A stretch of DNA of 15,682 nucleotides. Source: Prevotella sp. GTDB lineage: Bacteria; Bacteroidota; Bacteroidia; Bacteroidales; Bacteroidaceae. The notes beneath the pieces are model-generated. The model ran no database searches and was not told the DNA's origin. It was given only the letters and a program-made list of their open reading frames with translations. Within the stretch, counting starts at the first letter, position 1. Each line of letters opens with the position of its first letter. This document shows positions 1 to 4,438 of the stretch, piece after piece. The stretch is taken from NCBI GenBank assembly GCA_022732315.1, contig JAIJUV010000049.1:1-15682 (forward strand), written 5' to 3'. Made by a program: the position numbers and the translations under genes.

Positions 1-122
1 TTATTTTCTATATTAGCATTGAGCAACAGATAGAGATACAGATGAACCATGTTGGTATTTTGATACCACTGCCAATTCATGAACATTCGTGGAAGTTTTA
101 TCCAGCTGTTATCAGTATTCAT
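1..122 (-). CDS. Replication-initiator-like protein, N-terminal fragment (runs off window)
   Basis: An ATG at 122-120 on the minus strand opens a frame with no stop before the window edge, giving 40 codons. The protein starts MNTDNSWIKLPRMFMNWQWY and continues NTNMVHLYLYLLLNANIENK. The pattern WIKL-R-(8)-W-WY-(3)-V-LYLYLLLNAN resembles the winged-helix N-terminus of replisome-organiser/DnaD-like replication proteins of Bacteroidetes phages and mobile elements. It starts 6 bp after the stop of the 95-aa gene, so it is the fourth gene of a leftward operon. In such elements this protein usually recruits helicase to the element's origin; that role is inferred from the family only, because the C-terminal part is outside the window. 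Confidence 0.6.
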   Translation of the reverse strand, partial: MNTDNSWIKLPRMFMNWQWYQNTNMVHLYLYLLLNANIEN

Positions 123-128
123 ATTGTA

Positions 129-416
129 TCAATTTAATTCTTCTATATAAAAAGCCATACATCCCTTTCCGGACTTGTACTTTACCTCTATTTTTTCATC
201 TAATAAGAGTATAGTTCGTATATGGGATAGCGAGAAAGAACCACGTCTCCATCGTACTGGTAAAGACCGTATGGTCTTATTGATTTCCATGAGACTTTTT
301 CGACAGTCATCTTTAGCCTCATAGAGAGCGAAATGCTTAGGATTTATCTTTAGAAGCAAATCCACAACCCAAGGTTGTTTCTTTACAACTTGATATCTTC
401 TTTTTATTTTGTACAT
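129..416 (-). CDS. Hypothetical 95-aa basic protein of the element-like operon
   Basis: I do not recognise the family. The 95-aa product is rich in Lys and Arg in its first two thirds (starts MYKIKRRYQVVKKQ; contains PVRWRRGSFSLSHIRTILLL) and ends in a short, more acidic tail. No signal peptide, membrane span or Cys/His metal motif is visible. It begins 11 bp after the Xis-like gene and ends 6 bp before the replication-like gene, so it is almost certainly co-transcribed with both. The basic charge and the neighbours suggest a nucleic-acid-binding accessory protein of a mobile element. That is inference. Confidence 0.6.
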   Translation of the reverse strand: MYKIKRRYQVVKKQPWVVDLLLKINPKHFALYEAKDDCRKSLMEINKTIRSLPVRWRRGSFSLSHIRTILLLDEKIEVKYKSGKGCMAFYIEELN

Positions 417-427
417 ATCACCTGTTT

Positions 428-706
428 CTAAAAGTAATCTTGCTCTCTCCGGTGAAGCTCCTGGAGATCGCTAACCTTATATTCAATTTTACCTTTACGC
501 TTTGAAAACGGTTTAAGTTTACCTTCCTTTACCCATCTTCTTACGTTTCCTACTCCGAAGATTCTCATGGACTCCCTTTGACTATAAATCTCCTTAGGAG
601 GATTCTTAATCATAAGGGCTATCTTAGGAGCCAGGAATGTTGCAAGGTCGTCTAAGAAAGTCTCATAAGAAACATTCTTGTTTTCAAAAATAACTCTCTC
701 GCTCAT
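428..706 (-). CDS. Xis/MerR-like winged-helix DNA-binding protein (DUF3853-like)
   Basis: The 92-aa product has a helical N-terminus (residues 1-35) followed by a putative DNA-binding segment at about residues 40-85, with core YSQRESMRIFGVGNVRRWVK, then EGKLKPFSKRKGKIEYKVSDL. This follows the MerR/excisionase-type layout: helix, turn, recognition helix ending RRWVKEGKL, then a short wing and a DLxEL helix. Small proteins of this fold in Bacteroidetes elements (DUF3853 and HTH_17 families) act as excision or transcription factors. The start lies 5 bp downstream of the preceding gene's stop and the end is 11 bp before the next gene, which indicates tight operon packing. DNA binding is well supported; whether it controls excision or transcription is open. 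Confidence 0.7.
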   Translation of the reverse strand: MSERVIFENKNVSYETFLDDLATFLAPKIALMIKNPPKEIYSQRESMRIFGVGNVRRWVKEGKLKPFSKRKGKIEYKVSDLQELHRREQDYF

Positions 707-711
707 AAAAC

Positions 712-975
712 TTATTCCTTTGGAAATATTACTGGATTAAATCGTCCTGCATAAACACCTTCTCTTCGAAGAATATTGGTTACTCCTGCTCTGGTTAAAC
801 CAAACTCTTTTGCGAGATTTTCTATCACTGGTGTTGGTTTTAGCTTGCATTCAAGAATGAGATTTCCGTACTTGTACAAGTAAGACTCTACCAGTTGTTT
901 CTTCTTCTTTATCAGTTCACCTTTCTTGGTGCCTGAATAAATTTTATCTAAAATTTCTTCGTTATTCTTGGTCAT
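712..975 (-). CDS. Small helix-turn-helix protein, first gene of the leftward operon
   Basis: I place the start at the ATG at 975, giving an 87-aa protein beginning MTKNNEEILD. The frame extends upstream to an ATG at 1059, but an exact Bacteroidetes -7 box (TATCTTTG, minus strand, 1054-1047) lies inside that extension, so a transcript from this promoter cannot contain the longer start. The N-terminal half is highly charged (GELIKKKKQLVE). Residues from about 53 to 80 (PVIENLAKEFGLTRAGVTNI, then LRREGVY) form a clear helix-turn-helix. It is the first of four closely spaced genes and is probably an early regulator of the element. The specific family is not recognised. Confidence 0.65.
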   Translation of the reverse strand: MTKNNEEILDKIYSGTKKGELIKKKKQLVESYLYKYGNLILECKLKPTPVIENLAKEFGLTRAGVTNILRREGVYAGRFNPVIFPKE

Positions 976-1017
976 ATTATAATTATTTTGTATATTTGCA
1001 TACGGTATACGTAAGTA

Positions 1018-1036
1018 TTTCGTAACACTTTCGTTA
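1018..1036. promoter_or_regulatory. Operator-like direct repeats near the leftward transcription start
   Basis: TTTCGTAA (1018-1025) and TTTCGTTA (1029-1036) are repeated with an 11-bp period, about one helical turn. They sit just downstream of the predicted leftward transcription start. A further dyad, TACG/CGTA, lies at 1001-1013. The placement suits a repressor or autoregulator site; no binding protein can be assigned from sequence. Confidence 0.35.
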
Positions 1037-1046
1037 TATTTGTCTG

Positions 1047-1054
1047 CAAAGATA
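1047..1054 (-). promoter_or_regulatory. Promoter -7 box of the leftward element operon
   Basis: Minus strand reads TATCTTTG followed by C, an exact match to the Bacteroidetes TAnnTTTG -7 element. No good -33 TTG is seen at the usual distance, so the promoter may be weak or need activation. The expected transcription start is near 1041, about 65 nt upstream of the ATG at 975. Confidence 0.6.
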
Positions 1055-1061
1055 AGCAAAA

Positions 1062-1092
1062 ACTGATAAAAATATAAATAATCAGTGATAAA
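1062..1092. promoter_or_regulatory. Inverted repeat over the leftward -33 region, possible XRE operator
   Basis: ACTGAT (1062-1067) and ATCAGT (1081-1086) form a perfect 6-bp dyad separated by 13 AT-only bases. TGATAAA also occurs as a direct repeat at 1064-1070 and 1086-1092, a 22-bp period or about two helical turns. The site overlaps the -33 position of the leftward promoter and lies 33-63 bp before the XRE start codon, as expected for an operator read by the divergent XRE protein. Confidence 0.4.
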
Positions 1093-1124
1093 TTAAGAAT
1101 GTTTAACTACAATATAACTGTTTT

Positions 1125-1526
1125 ATGAATGGCTCGGAACTTCGCCAGATCTTGACGAAAAGAAATATTAGTATAAGTGAGTTGGCTGAGAAACTTCATA
1201 TGTCTCAGCCTAACCTCAGTAATCAGTTCAGGGTACAAGACGTTAAATCTGGTATTCTTGAACGGATATGTGACGCTTTGGATGTGAAGATGGACTTCTT
1301 TTATGAAGGAACCAAATACTTGAATGATAGTTTTAGCTCGGACAATTCCCCAGGCTCGAACCATCTTGATGAACAACCTACTGAAGGTATGTCTGATAAT
1401 GATAAAGACAAGGAAATAAGTTATCTTAGAGGACAAATAAAGGTATTGGAAGCAATAAATGAGAAGTTGATGAATCAGACTCAAACTGTTGGTCAAAGTG
1501 TGACCTATCAGAAAAAACATGCCTAA
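1125..1526 (+). CDS. XRE-family HTH repressor-like regulator
   Basis: The 133-aa product has a Cro/CI-type helix-turn-helix over residues 4-60, with the helix pair ISELAEKLHMSQPNLSNQF followed by a third helix ILERICDALDVKMDFFYEG. A polar, low-complexity linker follows (about residues 68-95, rich in Ser, Asp and Asn). The C-terminus, ISYLRGQIKVLEAINEKLMN, reads as a coiled coil, probably for dimerisation; no peptidase or ligand domain is visible. It diverges from the leftward four-gene operon, with repeats in the intergenic region, as in phage or integrative-element repressor switches. No exact TAnnTTTG box was seen for this gene. The gene is AT-rich compared with the region to its right. Confidence 0.85.
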   Translation: MNGSELRQILTKRNISISELAEKLHMSQPNLSNQFRVQDVKSGILERICDALDVKMDFFYEGTKYLNDSFSSDNSPGSNHLDEQPTEGMSDNDKDKEISYLRGQIKVLEAINEKLMNQTQTVGQSVTYQKKHA

Positions 1527-1557
1527 TTATTAAACATGTGTTTCAAAAAAAGTAATA

Positions 1558-1593
1558 TATATATAATAAGGTACGTGTATATAATAAGGTGTG
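1558..1593 (+). repeat. 18-bp tandem repeat, two copies
   Basis: Two adjacent 18-bp units share the identical core TATATAATAAGGT at 1560-1572 and 1578-1590. They lie in the AT-rich gap after the XRE gene. Function is unknown; a protein-binding site is possible. Confidence 0.6.
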
Positions 1594-1637
1594 TAAAAAA
1601 GAGAATTATTGACAAAAAAGCATAAGTTGTTAAAACT

Positions 1638-1706
1638 ATGTTTAGAGCAATCACTGAAATGGGGCTTTCCTACGTGATTTCTTGCTGCGGCGCAGGCTGC
1701 TGTTGA
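1638..1706 (+). CDS. Possible 22-aa cysteine-rich peptide (leader peptide or microprotein)
   Basis: An ATG at 1638 opens a 22-codon frame that begins MFRAITEMGLSY and ends SCCGAGCC before a TGA at 1704-1706. Four of its last seven residues are cysteine. A strong intrinsic terminator (1760-1808) starts 54 bp after the stop, and short complementary segments link the stop-codon region, 1714-1720 and the terminator's left arm, as in transcription attenuators. No clear Shine-Dalgarno and no exact -7 box were found upstream; TATGTTTA at 1637-1644 overlaps the ATG and cannot serve it. Alternatives are a chance frame within a structured RNA, a metal-binding peptide, or the precursor of a modified peptide. 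I do not recognise it as a known family. Confidence 0.35.
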   Translation: MFRAITEMGLSYVISCCGAGCC

Positions 1707-1759
1707 GGAGTAATTCTCTCTATCGTTAAGATAGTACGATTAATGAATTAGATAATTTG

Positions 1760-1808
1760 AGAGGAAAGTGTTTCAATGAGAGAACGCTTTCCTCTTTTTC
1801 GTTTTTTT
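1760..1808 (+). terminator. Intrinsic terminator, 13-bp stem plus T-tract
   Basis: The left arm 1760-1772 (AGAGGAAAGTGTT) pairs with 1783-1795 (AACGCTTTCCTCT) with one G-T pair, around a 10-nt loop. It is followed by T5, CG and T7. It would end transcripts of the Cys-rich frame or of XRE read-through. Segment 1714-1720 could pair with 1759-1765 and block this stem. Confidence 0.8.
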
Positions 1809-1840
1809 AGCGATTGTTGGATAGAAAAACACGAAAAAAC

Positions 1841-1871
1841 TTGCAGATTACAATTATTTTCTGTACTTTTG
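1841..1871 (+). promoter_or_regulatory. Bacteroidetes-type promoter upstream of the repeat and the DUF3256 unit
   Basis: TTGC at 1841-1844, a 19-bp spacer, then TACTTTTG at 1864-1871 match the -33 and -7 consensus elements. Transcription would start near 1878, so the mRNA would carry the large inverted repeat (1929-2128) in a ~300-nt leader before the 34-aa gene and DUF3256. No promoter of this quality was seen closer to those genes. Confidence 0.65.
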
Positions 1872-1928
1872 TCGGAAAATAGAGAAATATGGAAGGATTG
1901 GTAATGATTTATGCGACGATTTCCCGGC

Positions 1929-2128
1929 ACGCCCTGAAAGGGCAGAAGCTCCTAGCCCAGGGCAGCGCCCTGGGTAATAGTTGTTGTAGCTCCGCGCCCT
2001 GTAAGGGCAAAAGGTTTTAAAATATAGCTGCAGTATGGAAGCTTTTGCCCTTACAGGGCGTAATTACCATCTCTATATTATCCCCAGGGTGTTGCCCTGG
2101 GCTAGGAGCTTCTGCCCTTTCAGGGCGT
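1929..2128. repeat. Large REP/BIME-like inverted repeat made of nested palindromes
   Basis: The arms at about 1929-2013 and 2042-2128 are near-perfect reverse complements centred at about 2028. Each arm carries a GCCCTGAAAGGGC palindrome, a CCCAGGGC-x-GCCCTGGG palindrome and a GCCCTGTAAGGGC palindrome. The shared run from ACGCCCTGAAAGGGC through AGCCCAGGGC is identical in both arms; the middle segment is more diverged. I recall such repeats as dispersed, multi-copy elements in Bacteroidales, comparable with REP elements mobilised by TnpA-REP/RAYT transposases; no such transposase is in the window. Frames read through the arms on either strand are repeat-derived. Confidence 0.85.
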
Positions 2129-2175
2129 ATGGGGCTTACTTGCGAAATTTAGTAAATAATTTAAAGGCTTCAAAA

Positions 2176-2280
2176 ATGAATACATTGGCTTTAACTTTCG
2201 CAATATGCTTAGTTCCGGCTACGGCATTTTTGATTTGGCTCTTTACCCCTTGGGGAAAGAAATGGTCTAAGGAATTGTAG
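2176..2280 (+). CDS. 34-aa single-span membrane microprotein
   Basis: The frame from the ATG at 2176 encodes MNTLALTFAICLVPATAFLI, then WLFTPWGKKWSKEL. A hydrophobic segment (about residues 4-24) is followed by a basic tail (GKKWSKEL), which predicts one membrane span with the C-terminus inside the cell. The longer frame back to 2035 is read through the inverted repeat, so I start at 2176. The stop TAG at 2278-2280 is two bases before the DUF3256 ATG at 2283, close enough for translational coupling. A short hydrophobic span plus charged end is plausible for a real microprotein, but I do not recognise its family. Confidence 0.55.
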   Translation: MNTLALTFAICLVPATAFLIWLFTPWGKKWSKEL

Positions 2281-2282
2281 TG

Positions 2283-2930
2283 ATGAAGAAGATAAAATAT
2301 ATAATGTTGGCTTGCTTGCTGACTGCAAGCCTGGGTGTCGAAGCCAAGTCGATGAAGGACTTGCTGGTATCGATGCCAGATGAGATGATGCCTACGCTCA
2401 GCAGCAACCTGCGACTGGAATTTGCCGAGTTGCAGGAGATGGGCGTGAAGGCTGAGGTGAAGAACCTCTTAGGTGAGGTGAGCGTGATGGATACGCTGAC
2501 CCAGGACTTCGTGCAGGTGCGTATGAGCAAGGTTTCTACTTTGCAGATGAAGAAGTTGTCAATGGAAAATGGCGACTCGGTGCTCTGCGTGGTCAAATCG
2601 TTTGCCGGACCGGAGAAGGAGAGTGAGCTCTATTTCTTCAGCCAGGAATGGAAGGCTCTTGATGCAAACCCGTTCTTGGGTGGCAAGCGCATGGAAGATT
2701 TGGCAGAAACGCTCGTTCAGAAACCCGATACGATGAGCGAAAGTCGCTTTGCTGATTTAAAGGCGATGATTGAGCCTAAGATGGTGAGTGCTTTGCTCTT
2801 GCAGAACGAGAATGCACTGGTGGTTCGATTGGCTTCGCCATTGCTTTCAGCAGATGACAAAAAGAAGGTAAATGTCATAAAATTGCAAAGAAAGTTTAAT
2901 TGGAATGGTAAAAGCTTTAAGGAGAGTTAA
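2283..2930 (+). CDS. DUF3256 family exported protein
   Basis: The 215-aa product begins with a Sec-type signal peptide (MKKIKYIMLACLLTASLGVEA, cleavage probably after Ala). The mature part, starting KSMKDLLVSMPDEMMPTLS, matches my recollection of DUF3256, a Bacteroidales family of about 200 residues: MP-(D/E)-MP near the N-terminus, R-DF/E-, an LTxDFxxxxxSxxSTLxM segment, then a strand-rich C-terminus. I chose ATG 2283; a GTG at 2280 overlaps the preceding stop and adds only one residue. It is probably periplasmic or surface-associated and its biochemical role is unknown. It follows the 34-aa microprotein directly. The nearest downstream terminator is at 3031-3062. Confidence 0.8.
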   Translation: MKKIKYIMLACLLTASLGVEAKSMKDLLVSMPDEMMPTLSSNLRLEFAELQEMGVKAEVKNLLGEVSVMDTLTQDFVQVRMSKVSTLQMKKLSMENGDSVLCVVKSFAGPEKESELYFFSQEWKALDANPFLGGKRMEDLAETLVQKPDTMSESRFADLKAMIEPKMVSALLLQNENALVVRLASPLLSADDKKKVNVIKLQRKFNWNGKSFKES

Positions 2931-2957
2931 ATACTTGAAGTTTTTTACAATAAATTA

Positions 2958-2987
2958 TTGCAGGTTACGAGAATATTTGTAACTTTG
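2958..2987 (+). promoter_or_regulatory. Orphan consensus promoter
   Basis: TTG at 2958-2960, exactly 19 bp, then TAACTTTG at 2980-2987 followed by C give a full Bacteroidetes promoter. No protein gene follows on this strand before the terminator at 3031; the next genes are on the other strand. Confidence 0.7.
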
Positions 2988-2993
2988 CATCGT

Positions 2994-3062
2994 GTTTTTC
3001 ATGGTATTAGATTATTAAGGTTAATAAAAGATTGGTTGTCGTGAGACAATCAATTTTTTTTT
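2994..3062 (+). ncRNA. Candidate small RNA of about 69 nt
   Basis: A consensus promoter (2958-2987) predicts a start near 2994, and a consensus intrinsic terminator ends at 3062. The only ATG frame inside (3001) has five codons (MVLDY). The predicted RNA carries a 7-bp dyad, TTATTAA-GG-TTAATAA at 3012-3027, then the terminator hairpin. Promoter plus hairpin plus T10 with no gene is typical of trans-acting small RNAs. Alternatives are a decayed transcription unit, or a promoter that only produces short leader RNA. No Rfam family is recognised. Confidence 0.5.
3031..3062 (+). terminator. Intrinsic terminator, 10-bp stem, GTGA loop, T10
   Basis: ATTGGTTGTC (3031-3040) pairs with GACAATCAAT (3045-3054) with one G-T pair around GTGA, followed by an unbroken T-tract to 3062. 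It ends both the DUF3256 transcript and the candidate small RNA. Confidence 0.85.
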
Positions 3063-3080
3063 GTGCCTATTTGAAGGTGT

Positions 3081-3109
3081 TTGGGTTGTTTAGAAGATAA
3101 ACAACCCAA
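3081..3109 (-). terminator. Hairpin at the end of the downstream chromate-transporter gene
   Basis: TTGGGTTGTTT (3081-3091) and AAACAACCCAA (3099-3109) are perfect 11-bp complements around a 7-nt loop. The structure overlaps the gene's last codons and TAA stop (3092-3090). On the minus strand it is not followed directly by a T-tract, so it may act as a weak terminator or as an mRNA 3'-end stabiliser. Confidence 0.5.
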
Positions 3110-3662
3110 TGATTCCACAGATGAAAAGCAGCAAAATCGGATTTGCTTTTTTGGCCTTGGTGAAATAGAATGCACCCAGAAAGAGTGCTACGCTGGCTCC
3201 GAATGCAAATGGATCGTTGGTTGGCGAACCGAAATTCTCTTTATTCATCAGAAGTACGGCAGCAGCTGCTATCAGTCCGATGATGGCAGGACGGAGTCCG
3301 GCAAAGATATCCTTCACAATCTTGGAATCCTTGTGAGTCATCAGATAGCGGCTGATGAGAATCATGATGATGAAGGGCAACCACATGATGGAGAGGGATG
3401 CCAGGAAGGAACCCGCCCAGGCTGCCCAGATGGGATAACCTTCATGAAGACAGGCAGTATAGCCCACGTAGGTGGCACAGTTGATGCCGATAGGCCCCGG
3501 AGTTGACTGGCTGATAGCCACAATATCCGTAAACTCGGCATTGGTGAGCCAGTGGTTCTTCACTACGGTTTCGTTGTGGATGAGCGAAAGCATCGCATAT
3601 CCACCACCAAAATTAAATGTACCAATCTTGGTAAATATCAGGAATAACTTTAAAAATAGCAT
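3090..3662 (-). CDS. Chromate transporter (CHR) family, half-size protein, second of pair
   Basis: The 190-aa membrane protein carries the CHR motifs FNFGGGYAMLSLI (about residues 16-28) and STPGPIGIN (about 53-61), and a mid-protein segment FAGLRPAIIGLIAA. About six hydrophobic spans fit a half-length CHR protein; full-length ChrA proteins (about 400 aa) contain two such domains fused. Short CHR proteins are generally encoded as adjacent pairs that work together in chromate/anion export, and this gene follows another half-size copy 33 bp upstream. Chromate itself as the physiological substrate is inferred from the family. The TAA stop lies within a perfect 11-bp hairpin. Confidence 0.88.
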   Translation of the reverse strand: MLFLKLFLIFTKIGTFNFGGGYAMLSLIHNETVVKNHWLTNAEFTDIVAISQSTPGPIGINCATYVGYTACLHEGYPIWAAWAGSFLASLSIMWLPFIIMILISRYLMTHKDSKIVKDIFAGLRPAIIGLIAAAAVLLMNKENFGSPTNDPFAFGASVALFLGAFYFTKAKKANPILLLFICGIIGLFIF

Positions 3663-3667
3663 TTTCT

Positions 3668-3691
3668 AACTATAAAACTATAAAACTATAA
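3668..3691. repeat. Octamer tandem repeat between the two CHR genes
   Basis: AACTATAA is repeated three times without a mismatch and is followed by degenerate copies to about 3716 (ACTATT, AACTTTTAACTATAAAC). It fills the 33-bp gap between the two genes and reaches into the upstream gene's last codons. Slippage here would change intergenic spacing, not reading frame, if confined to the gap. Confidence 0.7.
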
Positions 3692-3695
3692 ACTA

Positions 3696-4229
3696 TTAAC
3701 TTTTAACTATAAACTTTCCATAAAGCCATCCCAGCACGCCGGCTGCAATGATAATATAGATAGGAGAAATGCCGAATGCGGCAATCAGCAGGCAGCAAAC
3801 TGCTGGAATCCAGATGTTGTAGCGGTTGATTTTTGCCGTCTTTGCCATCTTGAAGCAAGGAGCTGCAATCAGCGCAACCACGGCAGGACGAACTCCTGCA
3901 AAGAACTTGCCCACCCAATAATTGTCCTTGAACTGCTGGAAGAACATGGCAATGATGAGGATGGCGATGATGGAAGGAAGGGCAATGCCGATGGCACCCA
4001 CGATGCCGCCCCATACACCCTTCAGCTTGTAACCGATGTGGCTAGCCATATCGATAGCGAAGATGCCTGGAGTGGTTTGAGCCACCACCATGATGTCCAT
4101 GAATTCCTGTTTGTCCATCCATTTGTTCTTATCCACGAATTCCTGTTCCATGATAGGTATCATGGCGTAGCCTCCACCCAGGGTAAAGGCACCAATCTTG
4201 TTACACGTAAGGAAAAACTTTACTAACAT
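3696..4229 (-). CDS. Chromate transporter (CHR) family, half-size protein, first of pair
   Basis: The 177-aa membrane protein has the CHR motif FTLGGGYAMIPIM (about residues 15-27), TTPGIFAIDMASHIGY (about 52-67) and FAGVRPAVVALIAA, each aligned with the matching motif in the partner gene. About six hydrophobic spans are visible, with a positively charged end (KFIVKS). It is the promoter-proximal gene of the pair; TAATTTTG at 4265-4258 on the minus strand is an exact -7 box 29 bp before the ATG. The two products are related to each other by the shared motifs but clearly diverged, consistent with a heterodimeric transporter of the Chr3N/Chr3C type. Substrate assignment rests on family membership. 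Confidence 0.88.
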   Translation of the reverse strand: MLVKFFLTCNKIGAFTLGGGYAMIPIMEQEFVDKNKWMDKQEFMDIMVVAQTTPGIFAIDMASHIGYKLKGVWGGIVGAIGIALPSIIAILIIAMFFQQFKDNYWVGKFFAGVRPAVVALIAAPCFKMAKTAKINRYNIWIPAVCCLLIAAFGISPIYIIIAAGVLGWLYGKFIVKS

Positions 4230-4257
4230 TATCTCTTTTATATTTTGATTTCGGGTA

Positions 4258-4265
4258 CAAAATTA
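4258..4265 (-). promoter_or_regulatory. -7 box of the chromate-transporter pair
   Basis: Minus strand reads TAATTTTG, an exact TAnnTTTG match, 29 bp upstream of the first CHR start codon. No clear -33 TTG was found at 19-21 bp. Confidence 0.5.
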
Positions 4266-4339
4266 CATATTATTTGTTAAATAAGCTAGCTTTCCGAAGG
4301 AAAATCTTCAAAAATATGTGCTCTTTAAGATAAATTGTG

Positions 4340-4347
4340 TATCTTTG
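4340..4347 (+). promoter_or_regulatory. -7 box of the nupG operon
   Basis: TATCTTTG followed by C is an exact TAnnTTTG match in the divergent region between the CHR pair and nupG. The -33 element is weak. The leader would start near 4354 and be about 85 nt long; it contains a hairpin with TCCATC (4370-4375) pairing GATGGA (4383-4388) around GGAATGG. Confidence 0.6.
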
Positions 4348-4438
4348 CATGAAATAATCTGCATTGCAATCCATCGGAATGGGATGGAGACTGCCGGCAG
4401 AAAAATAAGTTAAAACCAAAGAAAAAGAAATTAAGGAT

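Noticed and set aside
975..1059. 28-residue N-terminal extension of the leftward HTH gene
   Set aside because: The extension contains the exact -7 box of the operon's likely promoter, so the transcript starts inside it; ATG 975 is the better start.
1107..1520. 137-codon minus-strand frame opposite the XRE gene
   Set aside because: It mirrors the XRE coding region; the plus strand has a clear HTH domain.
1637..1644. TATGTTTA as a promoter -7 box
   Set aside because: The last base deviates from TAnnTTTG and the only TTGAC upstream is about 25 bp away, beyond the normal spacing; it also overlaps the ATG of the Cys-rich frame.
1640..1810. 6S RNA or tmRNA
   Set aside because: The region is structured, but I see no tmRNA tag frame or tRNA-like ends, and no long closing helix of the 6S type.
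1889..2020. 43-codon frame beginning MEGLVMIYATISRHALKG
   Set aside because: Most of it is read through the left arm of the inverted repeat, which yields similar spurious frames wherever the repeat occurs.
2035..2175. N-terminal extension of the 34-aa gene (MEAFALTGRNYHLY...)
   Set aside because: It is a translation of the repeat's right arm; only the part from 2176 has properties of a separate protein.
3081..3506. 141-codon plus-strand frame over the CHR gene
   Set aside because: The minus strand encodes a clear CHR membrane protein; the plus-strand translation is polar with no domain.
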